NCBI RefSeq assembly: GCF_000230735.2
Contig: NC_019962.1
Location: 2,418,001-2,482,000 of the forward strand
Length of the DNA stretch: 64,000 nt
Source of the DNA: Natrinema pellirubrum DSM 15624
GTDB taxonomy: Archaea > Halobacteriota > Halobacteria > Halobacteriales > Natrialbaceae
Direction: 5' to 3'
Positions 37,353-46,883 of this stretch are shown here, piece by piece (position 1 is the stretch's first letter; every line of letters begins with the position of its first letter). Position numbers and translations under genes: made by a program. The notes under the pieces are model-generated. The model saw only the letters and a program-made list of their open reading frames with translations, did no database searches and was not told where the DNA came from.

Positions 37353-38171
37353 ATGACCTCGAATTTACTTAACCACCAGATTGACGATATCCTCGAATCC
37401 GTCCTCGGGGATGTGACCGGGGACGTCTACATGGTCAACCCCTCGCGGGACGCCATCGAGGAGTTCGTCTCCGTCGCGACCGCTTTCGACGACGACCTGC
37501 CGTCGGTACACATGCTGGCCGACGAACGCACACTGAAAGACGTCATGGACGACTTCATCGTCGCCTCGAACGCCGCGGACCTCATCAGCGAGGGGGCACT
37601 CGTCCTGCGGACGCTCGAGGAGACGCCCGAAAACTCCCTGCTCGTCAGCGAGGATCGGGTCGTCGCCATCGTCCACGCCGGCGACCGCGTCGGCGGGCTC
37701 GTCACCGACGACGAAAGTTTCGTTGACGACACCTACGACACCTACGCCGACCGCTGGGCCGACGCCAGCGACTTCAACCTCCGGACGCCGCCGATCACGG
37801 ACGTTCGCGAGACCCTCGCCGACGAGATCAGCCCCGAGGCCGAGGCCGACTTCACCGCGATCTTGGACTCGCTCGAGACCGCCCGCGGCGACGGCGATGG
37901 CCTCGACGAGGTCACCATCTCCCTGCTCGTGGCGGCCAAGAACGAAGCGCTGCTGTACGACATCAGCAAGTGGGGCGAGGACGTCGGGATCGCCTCCAAG
38001 GCGACCTTCTCCCGGACGAAGACCAAGCTCGAGGACATGGGCCTGATCGACACCGAGAAGGTCCCGATCGACGTCGGCCGACCGCGACTCCGTCTGAAGA
38101 TCGGCGACGAACGGCTCAGCGAGGCCGACAACGGCCAGCTTGCGACGGTCGCACAGTCCATACTCAACTAG
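37353..38171 (+). CDS. tbsP: Transcriptional regulator TbsP (DUF5821)
   Basis: A 272-residue haloarchaeal regulator. The N-terminal part (about 1-150, starting MTSNLLNHQIDDILESVLG) is the DUF5821 domain with YMVNPSRDAIEEFVSVATAF. The C-terminal winged-helix region (about 195-250) reads YDISKWGEDVGIASKATFSRTKTKLEDMGLI, a typical HTH. I recall that in Haloferax volcanii TbsP works with the sugar regulator TrmB in controlling gluconeogenic genes such as gapII. Its start is the ATG at 37353; a longer frame to 37299 is not conserved in look. An array of six hairpins begins 21 bp after the stop and could shape its mRNA 3' end. Confidence 0.9.
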   Translation: MTSNLLNHQIDDILESVLGDVTGDVYMVNPSRDAIEEFVSVATAFDDDLPSVHMLADERTLKDVMDDFIVASNAADLISEGALVLRTLEETPENSLLVSEDRVVAIVHAGDRVGGLVTDDESFVDDTYDTYADRWADASDFNLRTPPITDVRETLADEISPEAEADFTAILDSLETARGDGDGLDEVTISLLVAAKNEALLYDISKWGEDVGIASKATFSRTKTKLEDMGLIDTEKVPIDVGRPRLRLKIGDERLSEADNGQLATVAQSILN

Positions 38172-38614
38172 CGAAGTTTTGCGCTGTCGTTCGAGAGAGC
38201 GAAGCTCTCTCGTGACTGAGCGAATCGGAGCTAAGCGGGAGCTTCGCTCCCGCGAGGTCAGCGAGACGTACGTCTCGCCAGAATTCGCGAGGTCCGCGAA
38301 ACCGAAGGTTTCGCTTGATGACGAAAGGCGCGGAGCGCCTTTCGAACCACGGGCGCGGCGAAGCCGCGCCCTCGGCAAAAATTCGATTAAAAGCACTCCT
38401 CCTTCCGTTCGCTCGTCCTTCCAGTCCTCGCTCACATCAGTCGTCGGCCCGCTCGCTCGTTTCACTCGCTCGCGGTCGGTATCGGGTAGCAGCCTGCCCT
38501 TCCCCGAGTCCCGCGCCCTCACGTTCGTTCGGGCGCGCTCCCGGCCACTGCATTCGATTCTCCGGTCGGTTTCATGACGCAAACCCCAAGTCGCCGCCGT
38601 GCGACGAGTCGGGT
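38172..38614. other. Intergenic region with hairpin array
   Basis: 443 bp between tbsP and rnp3. The first 200 bp consist almost entirely of hairpins (38192-38371). The next part (38400-38520) is rich in CGCTCG and TCGCTC runs. There is no credible protein. Confidence 0.5.
38192..38371 (+). repeat. Array of six perfect hairpins with tri-nucleotide loops
   Basis: Six perfect inverted repeats follow one another: 38192-38212 (9-bp stem, loop GAA), 38235-38253 (8 bp, loop TTC), 38261-38278 (18-bp gapless palindrome), 38296-38314 (8 bp, loop GAA), 38322-38344 (10 bp, loop GGA) and 38351-38371 (9 bp, loop GAA). Stem sequences are all different, so this is not a CRISPR array. Centres are 25-42 bp apart, the last two spacings being 28. 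Two carry the core GCGAAGC and a third carries its complement; d(GCGAAGC) is known as an exceptionally stable mini-hairpin. Confidence 0.8.
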
Positions 38615-39319
38615 ATGTACGAGGCCGTCCGCGCCCACCCCGACGGAGAGAGTACGGTCGCCCGGGTCGCCAAACGGGCGGCCGACTACGGCTACGAGGG
38701 CGTGGTCGTGCGCAATCACAGCGACGCTCGAGCCGACTACGACCCCGAAGAGATCCGCGAGGAGTACGGGATCGACGTCGTCGAGGGCGTCGAGATCAAA
38801 GCCGACGACCCGCAGGGCGCAAGCGGCGCGGTCGGGAATTATCGTTCGTCGGAAACGATCGTCGCCGTTCACGGCGGGACGAACCGACTGAATCGCTTCG
38901 CCGTCGAACAGCCGAAAGTCGACGTCCTCTCACATCCGATGCGCGGCGACGGCGATATCAACCACGTACTGGTCAAAGCCGCCGTCGAGAACGGCGTCCG
39001 TCTCGAGTTCGATCTCTCGGGAGCCCTCCGGGAGAGCGGCGGCCACCGCGTTCGGATCCTCCAGTCACTGCGAAAGCTCCGGGAGATCGTCGCCCACTAC
39101 GACGCGCCTTACGTCGTCAGCGCCGAGCCGACCTCGCACTTGGAGCTACGAGCCCCTCGCGAACTGCAAGCCCTGGGCGAGCAACTCGGCTTCTCGAGCG
39201 AGTTCGTCGAAGACGGCCTCGCCGAGTGGGGTCGGCTGGCCGAGCGAAACCGCCACGTCCACTCCGAGTCGTTCATTGAGCCGGGGGTCGAACGGGGCAG
39301 GTATGAAGAGGACGCTTGA
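38615..39319 (+). CDS. rnp3: RNase P protein component 3 (Rpp30)
   Basis: A 234-residue TIM-barrel-like protein, the archaeal homologue of human Rpp30, which with Pop5 activates the RNase P RNA for tRNA 5' maturation. Typical stretches are YEGVVVRNHSD, VEGVEIKADDPQGASGAVG, VDVLSHPMRGDGDINHVLVKAA and APYVVSAEPTSHLELRAPREL. It heads the superoperon rnp3 - methyltransferase - rnp2 - psmA - SBDS. Its 3' end overlaps the next gene by 17 bp. The start ATG at 38615 matches the expected N-terminus (MYEAVRAHP). Confidence 0.93.
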   Translation: MYEAVRAHPDGESTVARVAKRAADYGYEGVVVRNHSDARADYDPEEIREEYGIDVVEGVEIKADDPQGASGAVGNYRSSETIVAVHGGTNRLNRFAVEQPKVDVLSHPMRGDGDINHVLVKAAVENGVRLEFDLSGALRESGGHRVRILQSLRKLREIVAHYDAPYVVSAEPTSHLELRAPRELQALGEQLGFSSEFVEDGLAEWGRLAERNRHVHSESFIEPGVERGRYEEDA

Positions 39320-39941
39320 GGAACACGCCGCCCGGTTCGACGAGAAGGCCGGCGAGTACGACGACTCGAAATCGGAGGAGTACCACGCCTGTGCGAACCT
39401 CGTCGTCGAACATGCCGCGCCCGCGGCCGACGAGGTCGTCCTTGATCTCGCGACCGGCACCGGTGCGATCGCGCTCGCGGTCGCCCCCGACGCCGATCGC
39501 GTGGTCGGCCGCGACATCAGCGACGGAATGCTCGAGGAGGCCCGCGAGAAGGCCGCCGACGCCGGACTCGAGAACGTCTCCTTCGGCCACGGAACCTTTC
39601 GAGAGCCCGACTACGACGGCCCGGTCGATATCGTCACCTCGAACTTCGCCCTGCATCACCTCTCGGACGAGGAGAAGCGGGAGGCGATCGCGGTTATCGC
39701 CGACTTAGAGCCCCGGCGGTTCGTCCTCGGGGACGTGATGTTCTTCGGCGAACCCGACCCCGACGAGCCCTTCTACTCGCCCGAGGTCGACGACCCCGCG
39801 ACGGTCGGCGTCCTCGCCGATGCCTTCACCGACGCCGGCTTCTCGCTGACTGCGGTCGAGCGCGTCCACGATCAGGTCGGCGTCCTGGTCGCCGAGCGGA
39901 GCCCGACGGCGGGCGTCGACGCGGCGACCGAGGAGCCATGA
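39303..39941 (+). CDS. SAM-dependent methyltransferase
   Basis: A 212-residue class I methyltransferase. Motif I is VVLDLATGTGAIALAVAPDAD, the acidic end of strand 2 lies in VVGRDISDGMLEEARE, and motif IV is VDIVTSNFALHHLSDEEK. It starts inside the end of rnp3 and overlaps rnp2 by 4 bp (ATGA), so it is translationally coupled to both RNase P protein genes. Its conserved place here suggests an RNA- or ribosome-linked target, but the substrate is unknown. Confidence 0.9.
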   Translation: MKRTLEEHAARFDEKAGEYDDSKSEEYHACANLVVEHAAPAADEVVLDLATGTGAIALAVAPDADRVVGRDISDGMLEEAREKAADAGLENVSFGHGTFREPDYDGPVDIVTSNFALHHLSDEEKREAIAVIADLEPRRFVLGDVMFFGEPDPDEPFYSPEVDDPATVGVLADAFTDAGFSLTAVERVHDQVGVLVAERSPTAGVDAATEEP

Positions 39942-40423
39942 AACACCTGCCGAAACACCTCCGGCCGCGGTGGCGGTACCTCGCGGTCGAACTCGAGACC
40001 TGGCCCGACGAACGGATCGGCCGCCGGTCGTTCCAGCGCGAGCTATGGTACGCGGGCCAGAACCTGCTGGGCGATCCGGGCAGTGCCGACGCCGACCTCT
40101 CGGTCGTCCGCTACGCATTCGCCGACGGACGGGGGGAGGCGATCGTCAAGGTCCGCCGGGGCGAGACCGACCCCGCTCGGGCCGCGCTGGCCTGTCTCGA
40201 CGAGGTGGACGGCGCGCCCGTCGGCGTCGCCGTCCGCGGTATCAGTGGCACGATCCGTGCCGCTGAAGAAAACTATTTACGGCGACGCGGGCAAGATTCG
40301 GAGGAGAGAAACGTCGTGTTCGGGAACGAAGAGCGAGTCGCCGTCCGCCGGGACAGCGTGGGGGACGTTCGACTCGATGAGGCGTTCGTGGGCGCGACAG
40401 ACCTCGACTACGATTTAGCGTGA
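39938..40423 (+). CDS. rnp2: RNase P protein component 2 (Pop5)
   Basis: A 161-residue Pop5 homologue, partner of Rpp30 in archaeal RNase P. Seen are the opening KHLPKHLRPRWRYLAVELE, the core AIVKVRRGETDPARAALACL and VRGISGTIRAAEENYL. The last 40 residues are a charged tail (EERNVVFGNEERVAVRR) that is more variable. Starts within the end of the methyltransferase gene; psmA follows after 4 bp. Confidence 0.93.
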   Translation: MKHLPKHLRPRWRYLAVELETWPDERIGRRSFQRELWYAGQNLLGDPGSADADLSVVRYAFADGRGEAIVKVRRGETDPARAALACLDEVDGAPVGVAVRGISGTIRAAEENYLRRRGQDSEERNVVFGNEERVAVRRDSVGDVRLDEAFVGATDLDYDLA

Positions 40424-40427
40424 TACT

Positions 40428-41192
40428 ATGCAGGGACAAGCCCAACAGCAGGCGTACGACCGCGGCATCACGATCTTCTCGCCCGACGGCCGACTCTACC
40501 AAGTCGAGTACGCTCGCGAGGCGGTCAAGCGAGGCACGGCAAGCATCGGCGTTCGAACGAACGACGGCGTCGTCCTGGCGGTCGACAAACGAGTCCCCTC
40601 CCCGCTGCTCGAGGACTCGAGCGTCGAGAAGATCCACAAGGCCGACGACCACATCGGCATCGCCAGCGCGGGCCACGTCGCCGACGCTCGCCAGCTGATC
40701 GACTTCGCGCGCCGCCAGACGCAGGTCAACCAGCTTCGGTACGGCCAGCCGATCGGCGTCGAGACGCTGACCAAGGAAGTTACCGACCACATCCAGCAGT
40801 ACACCCAGGTCGGTGGCGCTCGCCCGTTCGGCGTCGCGCTGATCGTCGGCGGCATCCAGAACGGCGAGCCGCGCCTGTTCGAGACCGACCCCTCGGGGAC
40901 CCCCTACGAATGGAAGGCCCTGGCCGTCGGTGCCGATCGGGGCGACCTCCAGTCCTACCTCGAGGAGAACTACGACGAGGACGCCGATCTCGATGGCGGT
41001 ATCCAGCTCGCCCTGGACGCGCTCGCGTCGGTCAACGACGGCTCCCTGCTGCCCAGCGAGGTCGGGCTGGCGACCGTCGACGTCGAGACCGAGACCTTCG
41101 AGCAGTTCGATCAGGACCGGATCGCCGACCACCTCGAGGAGAACGACCTCCTCGATACCGGCGAGGACGAACCGGCCGAGGACGACGAGTAA
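40428..41192 (+). CDS. psmA: Proteasome alpha subunit
   Basis: A 254-residue alpha-type 20S proteasome subunit forming the outer gating rings. The alpha-type signature [27 protein letters not shown] is at about 10-36, with the N-terminal gating tail before it. The core contains [15 protein letters not shown] and [17 protein letters not shown]. The C-terminal 25 residues are acidic ([17 protein letters not shown]). It has no catalytic N-terminal threonine, as expected for alpha. Member of the RNA-processing/proteasome superoperon. Confidence 0.96.
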   Translation: MQGQAQQQAYDRGITIFSPDGRLYQVEYAREAVKRGTASIGVRTNDGVVLAVDKRVPSPLLEDSSVEKIHKADDHIGIASAGHVADARQLIDFARRQTQVNQLRYGQPIGVETLTKEVTDHIQQYTQVGGARPFGVALIVGGIQNGEPRLFETDPSGTPYEWKALAVGADRGDLQSYLEENYDEDADLDGGIQLALDALASVNDGSLLPSEVGLATVDVETETFEQFDQDRIADHLEENDLLDTGEDEPAEDDE

Positions 41193-41364
41193 CCGACCCG
41201 CCGCGGTCCGTTTTCGACGCGTTTTCCGCGTGCCGATCGGCCTCTCACGAGCGACGCGACAGAGCGCGGGCACTGCCGAACGGATCGGTGCCGCGCCGAA
41301 TCGTGGCCGGATTCGGGGCGCCTATCGGGAAACACTCTTTTCACTGGCGGCGGAACCGTGTGAT

Positions 41365-42090
41365 ATGATTTCGCTCGACGAGGCAGTGACGGCGCGACTC
41401 GAGTCCCACGGGGCGCGCTTCGAAGTGTTAGTCGACCCGGACGCGGCACTGGAGATCAAACGCGACGAGTTCGACGGCGAACTCGAGGACGTGATCGCCG
41501 CCGAGGACGTCTTCGAGGACGCCTCCCGCGGCGACCGACCCGCGGAGGCCGACCTCGAGAAGGTCTTCGACACCACGGAGCCCCTCGAGATCATCCCCGA
41601 GGTCATCAAGGAGGGGGAGATCCAGATCACGGCCGATCAGCGCCGCGAGATGCAAGAACAGAAACGCCGGCAGTTGATCGATACCATCACGCGCAACGCG
41701 GTCAACCCGCAGATGGACAACGCGCCCCATCCGCCCGAACGGATCGAGAACGCCCTCGAAGAGGCCGGCGTCACCGTCGATCCGATGGAACCGGTCGAAC
41801 AACAGGTCGACGACGCCCTGGACGCCCTGCGGCCGGTGATCCCGATCCGGTTCGAGGAGGTCACCGTCGCCGTCAACGTCCCGGCCGACTACGCCGGCAG
41901 CGCACAGGCCAAGATCCGCCAGTTCGGCGACTTAGAACGTGAGGAGTGGCAGTCCGACGGCTCGTGGATCGGGGTCCTGACGTTCCCGGCCGGCATGCAA
42001 AACGAGTTCTACGACTTGGTCAACGAACACACCAGCGGCGAGGCCGAAACGGAGATCGTCAAGGACAAGGGCGATCTGAAGACCCGCTGA
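41365..42090 (+). CDS. Ribosome assembly factor SBDS
   Basis: A 241-residue homologue of the Shwachman-Bodian-Diamond protein, which helps release the anti-association factor aIF6 from the large ribosomal subunit. The N-terminal FYSH domain contains [19 protein letters not shown] and [21 protein letters not shown]. The conserved junction [29 protein letters not shown] is followed by helix-turn [21 protein letters not shown] 172-bp gap separates it from psmA, in which a separate promoter may lie. The start ATG at 41365 gives the standard family N-terminus. Confidence 0.94.
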   Translation: MISLDEAVTARLESHGARFEVLVDPDAALEIKRDEFDGELEDVIAAEDVFEDASRGDRPAEADLEKVFDTTEPLEIIPEVIKEGEIQITADQRREMQEQKRRQLIDTITRNAVNPQMDNAPHPPERIENALEEAGVTVDPMEPVEQQVDDALDALRPVIPIRFEEVTVAVNVPADYAGSAQAKIRQFGDLEREEWQSDGSWIGVLTFPAGMQNEFYDLVNEHTSGEAETEIVKDKGDLKTR

Positions 42091-42124
42091 GCGGGCGAGA
42101 GACGGTCGGGTTCCCGCCGTGGCA

Positions 42125-42439
42125 CTACCCTCGCTTGTAGCCGATCAGAAAGCCGCTGGTGAAGCCGACGCCGATCGACAGCGTCGAGACGGCCGACTCG
42201 AGCCAACTCCCCGTGCGGTCGCCGGACGAGAGCAATCCGGCGGTGAGGCGGTTGTAGTCGACGGTGACGATCCCTTCGGACTCGAGAAAGCGAAAGGCCA
42301 TCAGTTCGACGCCGACGATGATCGCGAGCAGCTTTGCGATCTTCTTGGCGGCGTAGCCGATGAGGCCCCCGACGAGCGCGCTGGCCCCGAACTCGAGGCC
42401 CAGCGTCGTCGGATCGAGATCTAGCATGTGGGCGTCCAT
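42125..42439 (-). CDS. FUN14-family membrane protein
   Basis: A 104-residue small membrane protein of the FUN14 family. Features are an N-terminal soluble stretch (LDLDPTTLGLEFG), a first hydrophobic helix with GGLIGYAAKKIAKLLAIIVG, a middle segment and a C-terminal Gly-rich helix (SIGVGFTSGFLIGYKRG) typical of the family. Function in archaea is unknown. It is convergent with SBDS, 34 bp apart. An internal ATG at residue 5 is an alternative start. Confidence 0.88.
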   Translation of the reverse strand: MDAHMLDLDPTTLGLEFGASALVGGLIGYAAKKIAKLLAIIVGVELMAFRFLESEGIVTVDYNRLTAGLLSSGDRTGSWLESAVSTLSIGVGFTSGFLIGYKRG

Positions 42440-42793
42440 TCGAGTCGGCTCGCATGACTGTTTCGATCAGCGAGGGCGTCGGAACCGGCTTTCGGGCCGG
42501 GCCAGGCCGGTTCGTGGCGGGACTGGGTCCGCCGAGCGGGCGATCTCGGGACGGCCCCGGGCACGGGATTCAAGACGATCGGTCGCGTACGGGCGAGTAT
42601 GTGTCACGTCCGCCCGCGCCACGCAACGGAGGTGTTCGGCCGGCATCGTTAGCGTTGCCGGGACCACGCGGCGGTGTCCACACCGCTCTCGAGTCAGTCG
42701 TTTCTCGACGGCGACCGTCGGGGCCGACAAGCCGCGCTGCTCGAGCGATCGCGACCGATCACGGCCGCGCCCGGGGACCACACAGCTACCCGC
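42440..42793. other. Intergenic region between FUN14 and hflX
   Basis: 354 bp with promoters for the two divergent genes. No gene, RNA or repeat recognised. Confidence 0.4.
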
Positions 42794-44095
42794 ATGAACA
42801 CGATCATCGCCAAACGCGTCGACTCGGGAACGCCCGATACGAGCGAAATCCGAGACCTGGCCCGCGCGGCGGGGTATACCGTCGTCGGTGAGGTCACCCA
42901 GTCTCGCCGGGCCGATCCGGCGCTCCAGATCGGCGAGGGGAAAGCCGAGGAACTCGCGGCGCTGGTCGAAGAGACCGACGCGACGACGGTAATCTTCGAC
43001 AACCGGCTGGGCCCCTACCAGACGTACAACCTCGGGCAGCTCCTGCCGGAGGGGGTCGAGGTCATCGACCGCTTTACCCTGATCCTCGAGATCTTCGGGC
43101 AACGCGCCCAGACTCGGAAAGCACAACTCCAGGTCGAACTGGCCGAACTGCGGTACGAACTCCCCCGGGCCGAAGCCAAGACCAGCCTCGCCAAGCGCGA
43201 GGAACACCCCGGGTTCATGGGGCTTGGCGAGTACGACGAGAGCCGCGAGCAGGACATCAAGGCCCAGATCAGCCGGATCAAAGACGAGTTAGAGCGGATC
43301 GAACAGACCGAACAGCAGCGTCGGGAACGCCGGCGCGATTCGGGATTCGATCTGGTCGCGCTCGCGGGCTACACCAACGCCGGCAAGTCGACCCTGCTGC
43401 GGCAACTCGCGACCGACCTCGAGGTCGAGGAAAACGAGGACCTCCACCGGGATCTGGATCCGACCGCCGAGTCACAGGACAAGCTGTTCACGACGCTGGG
43501 GACGACCACCCGACGCGCCGACATCGATCGGCGTGACGTGCTGGTGACCGACACCGTCGGCTTCATCAGCGACCTGCCCCACTGGCTGGTCGAGTCGTTC
43601 AAGTCGACGCTCGATTCGGTCTACCGGGCGGATCTCGTCTTGCTCGTCGTCGACGTCAGCGAACCGATCGACGAGATCCACGAGAAGCTCGTCACCTCCC
43701 ACGACACCCTCTACGAGCGCAACGAGGCCCCGATCGTGACCGTGTTGAACAAGATCGACCAGGTCGACGACGCGGAACTCGCCGAGAAGCGCGAGGCACT
43801 GTCCTCGCTCGCGCCGAACCCGGTCACCGTCAGCGCCAAGGAGGGGCTGAACGTCGACGGCCTGCTCGAGCGCATCGAGCGTGAGCTGCCCGACTGGGAG
43901 GCCGAGCGATTGCTGTTGCCGATGACCGACGACACGATGAGTGTCGTCTCGTGGCTCCACGACAACGCCCGCGTCGACGACGTCACCTACGGCGACGAGG
44001 ACGTCGTCGTCTCCTTCGAGGCCCGTCCCGCGGTGATCTCGCAGGCGCGTTCGCGCGCGAGCGAGTTGCGGACGACCGCGGCCGAGTCCGCCTAA
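42794..44095 (+). CDS. hflX: GTPase HflX
   Basis: A 433-residue ribosome-associated GTPase that splits stalled or hibernating ribosomes. The N-terminal HflX domain contains DNRLGPYQTYNLGQLL and RFTLILEIFGQRAQTRKAQLQVELAEL, followed by a coiled linker (KAQISRIKDELERIEQTEQ). The G domain has G1 GYTNAGKSTLL (about 195), G3 DTVGF (about 253) and G4 NKID (about 319), with G5 in VSAKEG. A C-terminal HflX domain follows. Normal length. Its end overlaps the convergent kinase gene by 4 bp. Confidence 0.95.
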   Translation: MNTIIAKRVDSGTPDTSEIRDLARAAGYTVVGEVTQSRRADPALQIGEGKAEELAALVEETDATTVIFDNRLGPYQTYNLGQLLPEGVEVIDRFTLILEIFGQRAQTRKAQLQVELAELRYELPRAEAKTSLAKREEHPGFMGLGEYDESREQDIKAQISRIKDELERIEQTEQQRRERRRDSGFDLVALAGYTNAGKSTLLRQLATDLEVEENEDLHRDLDPTAESQDKLFTTLGTTTRRADIDRRDVLVTDTVGFISDLPHWLVESFKSTLDSVYRADLVLLVVDVSEPIDEIHEKLVTSHDTLYERNEAPIVTVLNKIDQVDDAELAEKREALSSLAPNPVTVSAKEGLNVDGLLERIERELPDWEAERLLLPMTDDTMSVVSWLHDNARVDDVTYGDEDVVVSFEARPAVISQARSRASELRTTAAESA

Positions 44096-45543
44096 TCGGC
44101 CGACCGGTCGTCGCCATCGGGGGGTCTGGTCCCCGTCCCGGACGCGGTCCGAAGTTCGATCGCGATCCGACACGTCGAGCCGCCGCTCTCTGGAAACAGG
44201 AGCCGGCCGCCGGACCGGTCGACGATCCACTTGACGAGCCAGAGCCCGAGTCCGCTGCCGTGTTCCAGCGGCGTCTCGACGCCCTGTCGGAGCGCCCGCT
44301 GGTCGCTCTCCGGGATCGGTTCGCCGGGATTCTCGACGGTCAGGACGACCTCGGTTGGTCGCGTCGAGGCGGCCAGCGTTACCGTCGGCTCCTCGCCGGA
44401 CTGGTGGATGATTCCGTTCGTGAGTAGTTCGACGAGCGCTTCCTCGAGGGCGGTGTCGGCGAGTATCGTCCGGGCGTCGTCGCCGGTTCGTTCGATTGTC
44501 GCCGCGGGATAGCTCGATTCGACCCGGCGAACGGCGTCGTCGACGACCGAGCGGAGAGACAGCGACTCGATCGAGCGGTCGGCGACCGTCTGCTGGACGG
44601 TCCGGGCCTTCTCGGCGGTCTCGACGATGTCGTGGGCGTACTGTCGAGCGATCTCGAGGCGATCGCGACTCTCGGCGTCGAGGGAGTCGGTGTCGGCGAC
44701 CAGCGAGAGGTTCCCGAGGATCGCATTGAGGTCGTTCCGGATGTTGTGTCTGAGGACGCGGTTGACGACCGCGAGTCGCTGTTCGCGACGTTCGATCCGC
44801 CGCCTGCTCCGTGCGAGGTCGTAGAGTTGTTCCAGCATGAGTCGGGCGTTGAGGCGGGGGTCGGAGGAGCGACGGTACTCGGCGGGCGGCACATAGTAGG
44901 GGTTCTCACAGATCGTGTACCGATAGACGACCTGCTTGTGGGTCCACAGCGCCTTGGCGATCGATCGCTCGCCGAACTGGTCCAAGTCGTACTGACAGAG
45001 CGCGGTGACCGGCATGTCAGGACACGCCGCGTCGAAGTCGGCCTCGAACTCGAGGACGTGGTCGAACGTCTCGTCGGTGTGGAAACACCACGTGTTCTCG
45101 CCGGCGACGCTGAACCCCTCGTAGCCATCCTCGAGACTGGCGTCACACGACGCCTCGAGCGTCTCGATCATCCGGTCCGGATCGAAGCCGCTATCGAGAT
45201 AGACCGTCGTCGCGTCGCGGATCTCGAGGTCGCCCGCATCGAGCCGCGCCGAAACGTCGACATCGGTCGCCTCGAGCGCGGCCCGAATCTGTGCCGGGCC
45301 GGTCGCCTCCGTCAGATAGAGACACTTCCGGTCCCTGTGGAGCGCGTCGGCGAGAAACGCGGCCGCGATCTCGAGTTGGGCCGTCCGCGAGTCGTAAAAG
45401 AGCGCGAGGTGGCGATCGAGGTCCCGTCGGGCGAACTCCGCGCGAATCCCGGCGCCGCTCCCGCCGTCGTCGTCTCGCCGCAGGGGTTCGGAGTCGTCCG
45501 ATCGATTCACGGGACACATATTATCACGGAGACTAGAACCCAC
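44092..45543 (-). CDS. MEDS-domain sensor histidine kinase
   Basis: A 483-residue soluble kinase. The N-terminal region (about 40-210) is a MEDS domain, with HLALFYDSRTAQLEIAAAFL and the SVAGENTWCFHTDETFDH region, thought to sense ligands linked to methanogen/DcmR-type signalling. Then comes a coiled segment and a HisKA box with candidate His265 in RVLRHNIRNDLNAI. The HATPase domain has an N box ELLTNGIIHQ near 372 and a G box HGSGLGLWLVKWIVD near 430. No membrane segment is present, so it senses a cytoplasmic signal. No response regulator is adjacent. An in-frame ATG at 45519 is an alternative start. Confidence 0.9.
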   Translation of the reverse strand: MGSSLRDNMCPVNRSDDSEPLRRDDDGGSGAGIRAEFARRDLDRHLALFYDSRTAQLEIAAAFLADALHRDRKCLYLTEATGPAQIRAALEATDVDVSARLDAGDLEIRDATTVYLDSGFDPDRMIETLEASCDASLEDGYEGFSVAGENTWCFHTDETFDHVLEFEADFDAACPDMPVTALCQYDLDQFGERSIAKALWTHKQVVYRYTICENPYYVPPAEYRRSSDPRLNARLMLEQLYDLARSRRRIERREQRLAVVNRVLRHNIRNDLNAILGNLSLVADTDSLDAESRDRLEIARQYAHDIVETAEKARTVQQTVADRSIESLSLRSVVDDAVRRVESSYPAATIERTGDDARTILADTALEEALVELLTNGIIHQSGEEPTVTLAASTRPTEVVLTVENPGEPIPESDQRALRQGVETPLEHGSGLGLWLVKWIVDRSGGRLLFPESGGSTCRIAIELRTASGTGTRPPDGDDRSAD

Positions 45544-45722
45544 GGGATAAAGGCTCTTCGGCCGGAACCGGCTGTGTAGCGTCCGTTCTCGGCCGACAAT
45601 CGGCCGAACGCGATCATCGTATCGCGACCGAACGCGGCTCCCGTCGGGGGACGCGGTGTGCGAGTGACTGTCAGACAGAGACGACCCTCACTTATAAATC
45701 ATTGACTCGAGTCCAGTAGGAT

Positions 45723-46883
45723 ATGGAACCGGTTGCAATCATCGGCGCCTCGATGACCCAGTTCGGGCAACGCGAGGGAAAGTGGATCCAGGACCTCCTC
45801 GCAGAGGCCGGAATCGAGTGTCTCGAGGACGCGGGTGTCGACGCCGACGACGTCGAACACCTGTACGTCTCGAACATGGCAAGCGGCGAGTTCGAAGGCC
45901 AGACCGGCGTGCCCAACGCCTTGGCCCACGACCTCGACGCGATGCCGGCGTACACGCAACGAGTGGATCAGACCAGCTCGAGCGGCGGCGCGGGGATCTA
46001 CGCGGCCTGGCAGTCGGTCGCCAGCGGGGCCAGCGACATGACCCTGCTCGTCGGCGGCGAGAAGATGACCCACAAGACGACGGGGGAGGCCACCGACGTT
46101 ATCGCGTCGCTGACCCATCCCGCGGAGTACAAACACGGTGTCACGCTGCCATCCTTCGCGGGGCTGACGGCGCGACACTACTTAGAGCGGTTCGACGCGC
46201 CCCGCGAGAGCCTCGCGAAGGTCGCCGTCAAGAACCACAAGAACGGCGTTGACAACCCGAACGCCCAGTTTCAGAAAGAGATTGACGAGGAGACGGCGCT
46301 GGAGTCGCCGATCGTCGCCGACCCGCTGCGGCTGTACGATTTCTGTCCGATCACGGACGGCTCGGCGGCACTGATGCTCTGTCCCGAATCCGTCGCCAAG
46401 GAGTACACCGACAACTACGCCCTCATCACGGGAATCGACGGCGCGACGGACACTCACGTCGTCCACGAACGCGAGGACCCCACCGTCATGGGCGGGGTCG
46501 TCGAGAGCGGCAAGGGTGCCTACGAGATGAGCGGTCGCGGACCGGAGGACATCGACGTGGCTGAACTCCACGACATGTTCACCATCCTCGAGTTCCTCCA
46601 GATGGAGGGACTCGGCTTCGCCGAGCAGGGCGAGGCCTGGAAACGCGTGGAAGCGGGGGACACCGAGCGCGCCACCGGAGATCTCCCGATCAACACCTCC
46701 GGCGGGCTCAAATCGAAGGGCCATCCGCTCGGAGCCAGCGGCGTGGCACAGGGCGTCGAAATCTACGAACAGGTCGTCGGCGAGGCCGGCCCCCGACAGG
46801 TCGACGCGGACGTGGGGCTGTGCTGTAACGTCGGCGGCTTCGGCAACTGCGTCATCACCACGATCATGGAGGCAGCACAATGA
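45723..46883 (+). CDS. Thiolase-family protein with Ser at the nucleophile position
   Basis: A 386-residue thiolase-fold protein, the large subunit of a two-subunit haloarchaeal acyl-CoA thiolase. The position of the classical nucleophile Cys (RVEAACASGG in ordinary enzymes) reads RVDQTSSSGG, so Ser85 replaces Cys. The two catalytic histidines are kept in VAELHDMFTILE and SKGHPLGASG. The C-terminal loop is CCNVGGFGN. Haloarchaeal-type beta-ketothiolases with Ser-His-His are known from memory in PHBV producers such as Haloferax mediterranei. It overlaps the next gene, an OB-fold subunit, by 4 bp. Confidence 0.9.
   Translation: MEPVAIIGASMTQFGQREGKWIQDLLAEAGIECLEDAGVDADDVEHLYVSNMASGEFEGQTGVPNALAHDLDAMPAYTQRVDQTSSSGGAGIYAAWQSVASGASDMTLLVGGEKMTHKTTGEATDVIASLTHPAEYKHGVTLPSFAGLTARHYLERFDAPRESLAKVAVKNHKNGVDNPNAQFQKEIDEETALESPIVADPLRLYDFCPITDGSAALMLCPESVAKEYTDNYALITGIDGATDTHVVHEREDPTVMGGVVESGKGAYEMSGRGPEDIDVAELHDMFTILEFLQMEGLGFAEQGEAWKRVEAGDTERATGDLPINTSGGLKSKGHPLGASGVAQGVEIYEQVVGEAGPRQVDADVGLCCNVGGFGNCVITTIMEAAQ

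Noticed and set aside
38192..38371. CRISPR array
   Set aside because: The repeated elements share architecture but not sequence, and there are no constant repeats with unique spacers.
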